Source: Chrysochromulina tobinii | Lineage: Eukaryota; Haptophyta; Prymnesiales; Chrysochromulinaceae | DNA length: 41,164 bases | Direction of reading: 5' to 3' | Assembly (NCBI GenBank): GCA_001275005.1 | Contig: JWZX01003386.1 | Coordinates: forward strand, 1 to 41,164 | In this document: positions 8,610 to 17,700 of the stretch, one piece after another | Layout of the letters: each line of letters begins with the position of its first letter | How positions within the stretch are numbered: the first letter of the stretch is position 1 | Program-made: the position numbers and the translations under genes | The notes under the pieces: model-generated | The model's input: the letters and a program-made list of their open reading frames with translations, nothing else | The model's database searches: none | Told to the model about the DNA's origin: nothing

Positions 8610-11600
8610 ATGGACGAGATCGCCAAGCTGCAGTACCTGTCGCTCGTCAACAAGGTGTGCTCCGAGCTGGACAACCACATCGGCGTCTCGGACAAGGACC
8701 TCGCCGAATTCATTATCGACCTCGCCAAGAAGCATCCGCAGCTGCCCGACTTCCTCAAGGCGCTCGCCGCAAATGGGGCAGAGTTTCCCGAGTCCTTCGC
8801 TACAAGCCTGCTCGCGCTCGTCGCCAAAATGACGCCCAAGAAGCGGGCCGCACCCGTGCCCGCCGCGCTCGGCGCGCACAAGGCAGCCGCCGCCTCCTCG
8901 TCCGACCCGCTCACGGCCAGGTTCCCTGGCCTGGCAGGCGCGAACGACTCGAGGGAACGACGCGAGGCGCTGGAGCGCGAGGCGCTCGGCGGGGCCGCCG
9001 TCGCCGATCCGTCCGCCGCTTCTCTCCGTCATCGCGGCGATGGCAAGCAGCTGATGCCGCCACCGCCACCGCCACCGCCGTCGTCGTCGGCAGCGCCGCC
9101 GCCGCCCGAGGCGCGGCCGATGGACGACAGGCCTGTACCAGGGCGTGTGTACCGCGGCACGGTGGCCAATGTGCTCGACTTTGGTTGCTTCGTGCAGCTC
9201 GAAGGCATTCGCGGGAAGGCCGAGGGCCTCTGCCACGTCTCGCACCTGGGAGGGCCGCAGGGTGGCCGGCCGCAGGACCTGGTGAAGCGCGGCCAGCGCT
9301 GTTACGCCAAGGTGCTCTCCGCGACAGGCTCCAAGCTGACCCTCTCACTGCGCGACGCGGACCAGAGGACGGGCGAGGACCTGACGCCGAATATGCGGCT
9401 CCCCGGCCAGGCGCCCGTGAGCGAGAGCGGCAGCTCGTCGGCCGGCGCGTCGTCGGCGCTGCGCGAGTCGGGTGGCGCGGGCGGCGTGTCCTCTGCCAAC
9501 CCGACTCGCCCTGCAGGCAGTGACGCCAGCGCGGGTGGCAAGCGGCCCGCCGGCTGGGACTCGGACGAGCCCCGTCGCGCGACGAAGCGGCTCACCTCGC
9601 CTGAGAAGTTCGAGGCTCAGCAGCTGATCGCCTCGGGCGTGCTCGATGTGCGAGACTACCCTCAGTTCGATGAGGAGGCGGGCGGCATGATGGCGTCCGC
9701 GATGGAGGAGACGCAGGAGGAGCTCGAGATCGAGCTCAATGAGGCCGAGCCGCTCTTTTTGCGCGGCCAGACAAAGGCGTCCATCGCGCTCTCGCCGATC
9801 AAGATCGTCAAAAATCCCGACGGCTCGCTGCAGCGCGCGGCGATGACGCAGTCCGCACTCGCCAAGGAGCGGCGAGAGCTACGCGAGACGCAGCAGCGCG
9901 CACTCATGGACTCGATCCCCAAGGATCTCAACCGACCCTGGGAGGACCCGCTGCCCGAGCCGGGCGAGCGCCACATTGCTCAGGAGCTTCGCGGGCTGGG
10001 CTACACTCAGGAGGCTGCACCCGAGTGGAAGCAGCAGACGATGGGCAAGACCACCTCCTTTGGCTTCCCTACGAAGCATAAGAGCATGGCAGAGTCGCGC
10101 GCGTCCCTGCCCATCTACGCGCTCAAGCAGGAGCTGGTGAATGCGGTCACGGAGAATCAGGTGCTCGTCGTCATCGGCGAGACCGGCTCCGGGAAGACGA
10201 CCCAGATGACGCAGTACATGGCCGAGGCGGGCTTCACCTCCAAGGGCATCATTGCATGCACGCAGCCGCGACGAGTGGCGGCCATGTCGGTCGCCAAGCG
10301 TGTGGCCGAGGAGTTTGGGTGCCGGCTCGGCCAGGAAGTCGGCTATTCAATCCGCTTCGAGGATTGCACCTCGCCCGAGACGGTCATCAAGTACATGACC
10401 GACGGCATGCTGCTGCGCGAGTGCCTCGTTGACACGGAGCTCACGCGCTATTCTCTCATCATGCTCGACGAGGCACACGAGCGGACCATCCACACGGACG
10501 TGCTCTTCGGCCTGCTCAAGGGGCTGCTCAAGCGCCGGAAGGACCTCAAGCTCATCTGCACCTCGGCCACGCTTGATGCTGAGAAGTACTCCACCTACTT
10601 CCTTGAGTGCCCAATCTTCACCATCCCGGGGCGCACCTTCCCCGTCGAAATCTTGTACACCAAGGCGCCCGAGACCGACTACCTCGACGCGTCGCTCATC
10701 ACCGTGATGCAGATCCACCTGTCCGAGCCGCCGGGCGACGTGCTGCTCTTCCTCACAGGCCAGGAAGAGATCGACACCGCATGCCAGATCCTCTTCGAGC
10801 GCATGAAGTCCCTCGGCCCCAACCTGCCTGAGCTCATCGTCCTACCGGTCTACTCTGCACTCCCTTCCGAGATGCAGACCAAGATCTTCGAGCCCGCGCC
10901 GCCCGGCGCGCGCAAGGTCATCGTCGCGACCAATATCGCGGAGGCGTCGCTCACCATCGACGGCATCTACTACGTCGTGGACCCGGGCTTCGTCAAGCAG
11001 ATGTCGTACAATGGCCAAGGTCGGCATGGACTCCCTCGTCGTGGTGCCCATCTCGCAGGCGTCGGGCTCGGCCAGCGCGCAGGCCGTGCGGGGCGCACCG
11101 GCCCGGGCAAGTGCTATCGGCTGTACACGGAGGCAGCATACCGCAACGAGATGCTACCGACGTCGGTGCCCGAGATCCAGCGGACCAATCTGGGGAATAC
11201 CGTCCTGTCCATGAAGGCGATGGGCGTCAATGACTTGATGCATTTCGACTTTATGGACGCACCGCCCGTGCAGACCCTCGTCGCGGCGATGGAGTCACTC
11301 TTCGCGCTCGGCGCGCTTGACGAGGAGGGGCTGCTGACACTTCTCGGACGGCGCATGGCCGAATTCCCACTCGAGCCGCCTCTCTCCAAGATCCTCATCC
11401 AGTCTGTCGAGCTCGGGTGCTCAGACGAGGTGCTCACGGTGACAGCGATGCTCTCGGTGCAGAACATTTGGTATCGTCCCAAGGAGAAGCAGGCGCAGGC
11501 CGACCAGAAGCGTGCCAAGTTCTTCCAGCCCGAGGGCGACCACCTGACCAACCTCGCCGTGTACCAGGCATGGGCCGCCGCCAAGTTCTCCAACCCGTGG

Positions 11601-12074
11601 TGCTTCGAGAACTTCATCCAAGCGCGCACGATGCGCCGCGCGCAGGACGTGCGCAAGCAGCTGCTCGCCATCATGGACCGTTACAAACTAGAGCTGAACA
11701 CGTGTGGGCGCAACTTCACCAAGGTGCGCAAGGCCATCACCTCGGGCTTCTTTATGCATGCGGCCAAGAAGGACCCGCAGGAAGGGTACAAGACGATGGA
11801 CGAGGGCCAGGTGGTCTACATCCACCCATCGTCATCGCTCTTCAACCGCAATCCCGAGTGGCTCATTTACCACGAGCTCGTGCTCACCACAAAGGAGTAC
11901 ATGCGCGAGATCATCTCGATCGAGCCCAAGTGGTTACTCGAGCTCGCGCCGCGCTACTTCCAGCAGTGTAATCCGAAACAACTCTCGAAGCGCAAGAGAC
12001 AGGAGCGCATCGAGCCGCTCTACGATCGCTTCAACGATCCCAATGCGTGGCGCCTCTCGAAGCGACGGGGCTGA
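8610..12074 (+). CDS. PRP22: DEAH-box pre-mRNA splicing helicase PRP22/DHX8
   Basis: PRP22/DHX8 uses ATP to release spliced mRNA from the spliceosome. The start at ATG 8610 gives 1,154 residues beginning with the conserved N-terminal helical region ([20 protein letters not shown]). A Pro-rich linker and an S1 RNA-binding domain follow at about 176-250 ([20 protein letters not shown]). The helicase core has motif [11 protein letters not shown] near 524, Ia TQPRRVAA, Ib [14 protein letters not shown] near 620, [28 protein letters not shown] and [14 protein letters not shown]. The winged-helix, ratchet and OB-fold regions follow to a normal C-terminus. One oddity: codons 802-821 (11013-11072) are out of frame relative to the family, between motifs V and VI; the +1 frame there reads the expected [15 protein letters not shown]. 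The frame is regained, so no stop results. Confidence 0.95.
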   Translation: MDEIAKLQYLSLVNKVCSELDNHIGVSDKDLAEFIIDLAKKHPQLPDFLKALAANGAEFPESFATSLLALVAKMTPKKRAAPVPAALGAHKAAAASSSDPLTARFPGLAGANDSRERREALEREALGGAAVADPSAASLRHRGDGKQLMPPPPPPPPSSSAAPPPPEARPMDDRPVPGRVYRGTVANVLDFGCFVQLEGIRGKAEGLCHVSHLGGPQGGRPQDLVKRGQRCYAKVLSATGSKLTLSLRDADQRTGEDLTPNMRLPGQAPVSESGSSSAGASSALRESGGAGGVSSANPTRPAGSDASAGGKRPAGWDSDEPRRATKRLTSPEKFEAQQLIASGVLDVRDYPQFDEEAGGMMASAMEETQEELEIELNEAEPLFLRGQTKASIALSPIKIVKNPDGSLQRAAMTQSALAKERRELRETQQRALMDSIPKDLNRPWEDPLPEPGERHIAQELRGLGYTQEAAPEWKQQTMGKTTSFGFPTKHKSMAESRASLPIYALKQELVNAVTENQVLVVIGETGSGKTTQMTQYMAEAGFTSKGIIACTQPRRVAAMSVAKRVAEEFGCRLGQEVGYSIRFEDCTSPETVIKYMTDGMLLRECLVDTELTRYSLIMLDEAHERTIHTDVLFGLLKGLLKRRKDLKLICTSATLDAEKYSTYFLECPIFTIPGRTFPVEILYTKAPETDYLDASLITVMQIHLSEPPGDVLLFLTGQEEIDTACQILFERMKSLGPNLPELIVLPVYSALPSEMQTKIFEPAPPGARKVIVATNIAEASLTIDGIYYVVDPGFVKQMSYNGQGRHGLPRRGAHLAGVGLGQRAGRAGRTGPGKCYRLYTEAAYRNEMLPTSVPEIQRTNLGNTVLSMKAMGVNDLMHFDFMDAPPVQTLVAAMESLFALGALDEEGLLTLLGRRMAEFPLEPPLSKILIQSVELGCSDEVLTVTAMLSVQNIWYRPKEKQAQADQKRAKFFQPEGDHLTNLAVYQAWAAAKFSNPWCFENFIQARTMRRAQDVRKQLLAIMDRYKLELNTCGRNFTKVRKAITSGFFMHAAKKDPQEGYKTMDEGQVVYIHPSSSLFNRNPEWLIYHELVLTTKEYMREIISIEPKWLLELAPRYFQQCNPKQLSKRKRQERIEPLYDRFNDPNAWRLSKRRG

Positions 12075-12392
12075 GCCGAGAGGTTTGAGGGCGGCCTTCT
12101 CACAGATGGGAGATGCAGACACGCATGAGCTCCACAGTAGCGGACCGGTGCCGAACTCACTGTCTCACACGCCGCGACGTCGCCCCCGTGCCCCGAGCAC
12201 GGAGCACGCGTACTAACTACTATGATTTATGGTTAACTACCCGCCGTAGTGCTTATCTGTTAATAGTAAATGACACCGCGTACTATTCCTAAGCGTCTTG
12301 TACCGAGCTGAAGCCGAGCCGTTGTTCCAGTTTCGTTAAGCGATGACGGTTGACGCGCTCGACGTGGCGTCTGGCTCGACGGCGGTTACTTT
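12075..12392. other. Convergent intergenic region, nothing recognised
   Basis: This 318-bp gap lies between the 3' ends of PRP22 (+) and the EEP-fold gene (-). It has an AT-rich patch around 12210-12275 that could hold 3'-end signals, but no motif is clear enough to call. Confidence 0.35.
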
Positions 12393-14039
12393 TTACATCA
12401 CGGCGCACTTATTTTTCTCTGCGGGAGGCGCCGCCAGGACCGGTTTGATGACAGGCACCGGCGTGTACACCGCCGTCAAGAGCGCATGGTCCGATGGCCA
12501 TGCAGGAATCGGAAGTTCAGTCCGTTTGAGAGTGCCCCCTTCCCCTCCCAGCCCCTTGCCTTCCCCTGGGCCGTTGAGCACGTGTCCGAGATCCGGAAAG
12601 ACGTGAGGGTACTTGAGGGTGCCCCGCGGCGCTAGGATCTTGTCACTGGGCGCGTGCGCCACCGTCATGCACTTGGCCGCATCGTGGCACTGCAGATGCA
12701 GCAGCGAGTAGTGCGTGGCGGTGGTGGCGACGTGCGGCTCCGGTAGGCTCTCATACGCATAGCTGTTCAACTCGTCGCGCAGGTCTTGGGCGAGCTCAAC
12801 ACTGCCCAGGCTGCAATCGGCCAGCACCACTAGCGGCCGACCTACTGGGTCGAAGTTGGAATCGCTGCCCAGTGGCGATGGGCAGCGGCCGCCCACCGGC
12901 TGCGTGGCAACTAAGCTAGTTGCCCCGTCCGCGTTCGGACTTAGCACTGGAGCCGTTGGGTTGGGCACAGTGGAGAAGCAATTGGCCTCATTGTGACTTG
13001 CGACCGCGAGCGCGAAGCGAGCGATCAACCTGGCAGAGAGGGCGTCCCTCGGCTGACTAGCATGCATCACGAGAAAGCGCGTGCGCGAGAGCGGAGTCTG
13101 CGCACGCGGGAAGCGCACGAGCAGCACGCGCGTCGCCGTGGTGCTCAAGAGCTCCTGAGCGAGAGGCCCTTCCAAATCGAGCTGCTCGCCTTGAGCGATG
13201 GCTTCATCGAGGCACTGCTGCATCAGCGTCGGGCCGAGCGCGTCAATTCCATACTGCTTCGGCTCGCCAAGCTGCGTCCTCGAGTAGATGAGTGCGACGG
13301 GCGACACCGCGAGCCCGCCAACGCACACGCCGTAGTCCAGGGGCAGCAGAAGCTTTTGGAGCGCAATCTCCTTGGCTGTGCCGGCCCGCGGCCAGTGCTG
13401 CACGCCCAGGATGAGCGGCTGCTGGCCCGCGCGATTCCGGGCAGCCCACACGAACTTGCGAGCGAGCGCCGCGCACTTGCTTGGCTGTAAGTAGCTCTTC
13501 GTACACATAGTGCGGTAGGCCTGCGCCTCGAGCGAGCACACGACGTTGCACGCCATGTCCCAAACGATGAGACGTGCGTCCTGTTTGTACGGTGAATCGC
13601 CGCTTCCTCGTGAGATCAGCGCCTCCATCTCGTCCTGCCAATAGTCGAGCATCTGCCATTGGCCGGTGCCATCCTTCTTATAGCTCCGCCACGCAAAGCT
13701 GAGACAGTTCAGTCGCGGCTCGAGCAACTTTCTGTCACTGGCGAGCGCTGGCAGATTATCCTCCTCATGCATGAAGAATGACCACACCGTGCGATCTTCG
13801 CCGCTCGAGCAGTAGACCTGCATAGCGTCCAGAAGCGGCCCTGACCGTCGTGCAAGCTCGAGCAAGATGTCGCCAGAGGTCATCGCAAAGTCCTCCCACA
13901 ACAGACTCAGCGCACGATCTTGCAATTTCTTGTGGCTGACGGCAAGACTCTTGTCTGATGCGAATTCAAAGGGATTATACACATCCCCTTGCAGGTTGAG
14001 GGTGCCTACCAGGGCGGATGGCGTCCTTGGCAGCGGCAT
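12393..14039 (-). CDS. Endonuclease/exonuclease/phosphatase (EEP)-fold protein with C-terminal CaaX box, possibly catalytically weakened
   Basis: The first ATG of the frame is at 14039 (548 residues); the frame stays open upstream only from non-ATG codons. EEP landmarks appear in order: an N-terminal strand VGTLNLQGDVYNPFEF, a LILGVQHWPRAG segment where active enzymes have LQE, VALIYSRTQL, RFLVMHASQP with a His where NTHL is expected, LVVLADCSLGSVEL in place of GDFNS.P, DKILAPRG, and a canonical IPAWPSDHALLTAVY close. The metal-binding Glu and the Asn of DFN are therefore substituted, while the final SDH is kept. The protein ends KNKCAVM, a CaaX prenylation signal that predicts membrane attachment. 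CCR4/nocturnin-like deadenylases and sphingomyelinase- or inositol-phosphatase-type enzymes share this fold; I cannot choose between them. The family assignment is motif-based and moderate. Confidence 0.55.
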   Translation of the reverse strand: MPLPRTPSALVGTLNLQGDVYNPFEFASDKSLAVSHKKLQDRALSLLWEDFAMTSGDILLELARRSGPLLDAMQVYCSSGEDRTVWSFFMHEEDNLPALASDRKLLEPRLNCLSFAWRSYKKDGTGQWQMLDYWQDEMEALISRGSGDSPYKQDARLIVWDMACNVVCSLEAQAYRTMCTKSYLQPSKCAALARKFVWAARNRAGQQPLILGVQHWPRAGTAKEIALQKLLLPLDYGVCVGGLAVSPVALIYSRTQLGEPKQYGIDALGPTLMQQCLDEAIAQGEQLDLEGPLAQELLSTTATRVLLVRFPRAQTPLSRTRFLVMHASQPRDALSARLIARFALAVASHNEANCFSTVPNPTAPVLSPNADGATSLVATQPVGGRCPSPLGSDSNFDPVGRPLVVLADCSLGSVELAQDLRDELNSYAYESLPEPHVATTATHYSLLHLQCHDAAKCMTVAHAPSDKILAPRGTLKYPHVFPDLGHVLNGPGEGKGLGGEGGTLKRTELPIPAWPSDHALLTAVYTPVPVIKPVLAAPPAEKNKCAVM

Positions 14040-14283
14040 CTTGCCCGTCGGTCGAACTTCAACTTGGCGCTCGCCTGTTCTCTGGGACTTCACATGAAGA
14101 CACCATTGGCTGTAAAGACCGCTCACCCCAACCGTACTTCTGACATTATCATTCACGCGCGACGCGACGCGCACAACGCACGCGCCGCCCAGATGAACGA
14201 GCCGTGCGCATTGTTGGGTTCACGTGAGCGAGGCGCATAGCTGTGGCCCTGCTGCCGTGCGCCCCTCCATGACCCTGTCACCA

Positions 14284-16110
14284 TCAAGCATCAATTGTAT
14301 TCTTGCTCGCAGCATTCCTTTTGAGGTAGTCCTGCTTCATCTGTGCCCAGATCATGAGCTCGGCCTCGCTCAGCTCCGACTCGGCAGCTTGCGTCTCCAT
14401 CACATAGAGCTGCATGTGCTCAAGCATCTTGCGCTCGCCGTCGGCCAGATCGGTTCGATCTCGGTTCTCCTGGATGCCTTTGCGCATGGTCTCGACGATA
14501 CGCTGGCGCACTCGCGCGGCATTGTCCGGCGGCGGTGGTGGAGGCGACGGCGTGAGTGACGCCGCCGCCGCCGCGGCCTCCTCCTGCCGTTCACTCCGCG
14601 CGCGCTGCTGCAGCGTCTGCAGGGCCACGGCTGGAGGGGGAGGCGGAGGTGGTCGCGGTGGCGGAGGTGGCGACGGCGGCGCGGCAGCGCGCGTAACGGC
14701 CGTTGACGCCGCAGCCGTGGGGTCGGCCGTCGACGACGTGGCTGGCGGCGGCGGAGGCGCAAGCTCAAATCCCGGCGGCGCCCATGGCGGCGCCAACGGG
14801 GCGCCATCACGCATTCTACCGCGGCGGTCGGTCGCAACGACTATTGGACGCTTCTCAACGTTCCGTGGCCGGCTAGCAGTCTGGGCGTCGACAGCCTTGT
14901 CCGCCTTGTCTGCGGCGGCGGCGGCGGCGGCGGCGGCAGCGGCCGCCGCCTTGGCAATCGTGCGCGCGGCCTTCACGGCCGCCTTCTGCTCGGCCAGCGC
15001 CTGCATCACATCCGTCGCCTCGTCCGTGAGGGCCTCTTCCGCCGCCTTGGCGGCCGCCTCGTCGCGCGCGACGAGCGCAGCGTTACGTGCGAGGTCGCGG
15101 CGCGCCTTGGCGACGAATAGCTGACGGTTGGTCAGCTTGGTCGCCTGGACGGCGTACACGGGAGCGGGTGCCGCAGCCGACGCAGGCACCAGCTCCGACA
15201 CCTCGAGCTCCGCCCACTCGGCCGAGTAGAAGAAGAAAGAGCCGACCATGTACAACAAGTCGGCTCCATCGGCTGCCTGCAGCCAAGCGAGCGATGCCGA
15301 GCGCGGGTCGCACGTCGCATACTTAGCCCACTCGCTGCTGCCGACAGCGCTCTCTTTTCCGCCACTCGGGCTCGGGCTCGGGCTCGGGCTCGCGCTTGGG
15401 CTCCCGTCGCTCGCGGGCTGCTTGGGCGGCGGCGCAGAGAAAGTCACGCAGAGCGTACCGCCCGGACGCACAACGCGGTGCAATTCCGCAAAGAGTGCGA
15501 GCGGCGCCTCCGAGTAAGGCACGACATCGTGCGAGAGCACGGCGTCGAAGGAGCCTTCGGCGTAGGGCAGCACGTACTGCAGCCCCTGCTCGGCCGAGAT
15601 GCGCTGCAACGCCGAGAGTGGTACATGCTGCACCCCACGGCCACCGACCGCGGCCTCGCGGCCGGCGAGGAGAGAGGCATCGCTCGCGTGCAGGCGCACT
15701 GCTTGACGGCGCACGCCGGTGGGTAGCCGTGTCGCGCCATCGCAAACGTGCTCGAGCACGGGCCGCCGGCCAGTGCCGAAGAGCCCCGGCGAGCGGCCGA
15801 GCAGCTTGCTGTAGAAGCGACGGAGTGCAGCGCTCACCAGTGCATTGGGCTCGGGCTGGAGCCGGAGCTTCTGCGCGGCCTGGAAGAGCTCGATGCCCGA
15901 GTACGGGCACTCCTTGGGGTACGGCTTGACGCGCAGCATGCGCTCGAACTGGAGCACTTCGTGCGATCCGCCCGACTTGATGATGATGTTCGTTGCCATG
16001 GACAAGGGTGGTTTCTCCTGCGCGAGGATCTTTGGCTTCCTTCTCGAGTCGAAGCGCGGGGCTGCGCTCCAATACGCGGCGAGGAGCACGGCGCTCCAAG
16101 CAACGTGCAT
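14284..16110 (-). CDS. Leader-bearing class I SAM-dependent methyltransferase with long Ala/Pro-rich tail
   Basis: The 608-residue protein starts at ATG 16110 with a signal-peptide-like leader (MHVAWSAVLLAAYWSAAPRF) followed by a basic stretch. This resembles the bipartite plastid targeting of algae with complex plastids, though that is inference; a second ATG at codon 38 would give a cytosolic form. The type-11 methyltransferase core runs from about residue 85 to 330: a variant motif I (VLEHVCDGATRLP), LPYAEGSFDAVLSHDVVPYS, and FAELHRVVRPGGTLCVTFS. It is closest in pattern to the algal and plant group whose motif I lacks the usual GxGxG. A Ser/Pro/Gly insert interrupts the core at about 232-256. 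From about 350 the protein is Ala/Lys-rich helix, poly-Pro segments and a C-terminal helical region. Its substrate is unknown. Confidence 0.65.
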   Translation of the reverse strand: MHVAWSAVLLAAYWSAAPRFDSRRKPKILAQEKPPLSMATNIIIKSGGSHEVLQFERMLRVKPYPKECPYSGIELFQAAQKLRLQPEPNALVSAALRRFYSKLLGRSPGLFGTGRRPVLEHVCDGATRLPTGVRRQAVRLHASDASLLAGREAAVGGRGVQHVPLSALQRISAEQGLQYVLPYAEGSFDAVLSHDVVPYSEAPLALFAELHRVVRPGGTLCVTFSAPPPKQPASDGSPSASPSPSPSPSGGKESAVGSSEWAKYATCDPRSASLAWLQAADGADLLYMVGSFFFYSAEWAELEVSELVPASAAAPAPVYAVQATKLTNRQLFVAKARRDLARNAALVARDEAAAKAAEEALTDEATDVMQALAEQKAAVKAARTIAKAAAAAAAAAAAAADKADKAVDAQTASRPRNVEKRPIVVATDRRGRMRDGAPLAPPWAPPGFELAPPPPPATSSTADPTAAASTAVTRAAAPPSPPPPPRPPPPPPPAVALQTLQQRARSERQEEAAAAAASLTPSPPPPPPDNAARVRQRIVETMRKGIQENRDRTDLADGERKMLEHMQLYVMETQAAESELSEAELMIWAQMKQDYLKRNAASKNTIDA

Positions 16111-16247
16111 AGTGACACTACGGGGGACGCCACAACAGGCTCAGAAGCGAGGGACCAGCGCAGCCGGACGCCGCTGCGCGCGCGTGATGAAGCTGCTGAT
16201 TGTGTGAAACTGCTGTGAAACACAAGTGTGTACGGCAGATCTCGATA

Positions 16248-16271
16248 ATGTTTATCGGCGAACCCCGTTAA
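16248..16271 (+). other. Possible short upstream ORF (MFIGEPR)
   Basis: A 7-codon frame, ATG to TAA, lies about 115 bp upstream of the ATG at 16387 in the presumed leader of that gene. If the transcript includes it, it could dampen translation. No transcript evidence is available. Confidence 0.2.
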
Positions 16272-16386
16272 TTTCGTGACTCATCACATCCGTGGACTCA
16301 CTTTCGATTACGTTCTTCATCGGGATTTCTTCATCGAGCCCAAAAGAGCAAGCTCAAAGCACAAGGGCCGGCCGAGTGGGCCTTTC

Positions 16387-17270
16387 ATGGCGAAGCGCAA
16401 GCGCCTTGGGTGGAAGGAGCCGCTGATCGCTTCGCAGGTGGATGCTCACCCCGACCTGCTCTCCATTCCCACCTTCGTGTTGTTCGTGCAGAAGGATGAG
16501 CTGCAGATGAGCCGCGTCGAGGTGCGCAAGGAGGATCGGCTGGAGGCGCAGAAGGAATTTGAGATGTGGTTGGAGAAGCAGACAGCGCCGCGGCAGGCGC
16601 CGCCGAAGAAGCAGATGCAGAACGAGGAGTCTCTGGCCCCGTCGACGACAAGGAGCGGAGCGCCGTCGCTGTGCGCACCGCCGCAGTCGCTGCGGCCGCC
16701 GGTGGTCCCCGTGGCATCTCGCGGCCCTCTTCGGACGGCTTCCGTCCGCGCGCCGGTCAAGCGATCGGGCAGCCGCGCTACCCGCAGCCGCAGACGCGTC
16801 CGTATAACTCGCAGCGTGGCGCGCGTGCAGCGCAGGAGGCCGCATCACCTCCGCGCAGCCGCGCGACGACCATGGCGGACACCATTGCAGCCAACACTGG
16901 ATATCCCGACCGCGTCTACGACAGCGAGGACGGGCTAGGCGTCAACTCCCCGGGGATCAGCAAAGCGCGCAAGACGCCCACACCGAGGCCAGGCTCCAAC
17001 GGCCGGCCGAAGACGCCCACGCCGCGCCCGAGTAACAACTCTGCGCAGAGGAGGCGGCCACCATCCGCGCGCAAGGAGAATCCGAGCAATCGCAATGGCC
17101 AGCGGCCGGGCAGCGCGCCGGGTGCGAGCGGGGGGGTGCAGCGGCCGCCGAGCGGCGCGGGTGGCACGGGGATGGGCAGTGCGCGGCCGCAGGGCTCGGC
17201 CAGGCGCAAGACGCCGCGCGCGACGCCCAGGAGGGACCGTCCGCCCTCGGCGCCAATCCCAGTGGCATGA
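16387..17270 (+). CDS. Unrecognised basic protein with an apparent frame break, about 294 residues
   Basis: Two open frames appear to form one gene. The first, from ATG 16387, encodes MAKRKRLGWKEPLIASQVDA and DELQMSRVEVRKEDRLEAQK, a charged helical segment, and loses coding character near 16640. The second frame (-1 relative to it) reads VDDKERSAVAVRTAAVAAAA from about 16640 and continues to the stop at 17270 through Arg/Pro/Ser-rich sequence with repeats such as KTPTPRPGSNGRPKTPTPRP. A single-base indel near 16636-16640 joins them. I looked for a GT-AG intron of suitable length and phase and found none. The basic Pro/Ser-rich tail resembles microtubule-binding proteins in composition only. 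The gene is divergent from the methyltransferase. Confidence 0.45.
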
Positions 17271-17700
17271 GGCGTGCCGCCGCTACTCGCGCGGCTCGCG
17301 AATTGCCATTGCTGAGCGACGGCGGGGGAGGCCCTGCCTTGCGAACACATCCGAGCTGGAATCCTTCGAGGGGCCGGGCGGGTCTATGTGGACTGTGCAC
17401 CATGTATACTGTGTGTGGCGTAACCCAGAGAGTCGGCTGCGTGATGGCCGGGTGATCAGCATCATGCCTCATGGCGCGGACACGGACAGTTCTTGTCGTA
17501 TCACTGCCGCGGTAACCGGCGGACAATGTGTGGAGGTCTTTGATTCATGGATCGTTGTCTAATTTGGTAATTAAAGCTTTTCTTCAGAGGTCTGAGGACA
17601 CCTAACTTCTTTGAAGCCCCTGACAGGAGGGGGTCGCGCAGGCGGCGCGTGGCGGCCGCCCCCCGCCGTTACCCCCGCCCGCGGCCCGGCGCCCCGCCCG
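17271..17700. other. Convergent intergenic region, nothing recognised
   Basis: This 430-bp region lies between the 3' ends of the basic-protein gene and the NEK kinase gene. A short AT-rich patch at 17555-17585 may include 3'-end signals. Open frames across it are shadow-like. Confidence 0.35.
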
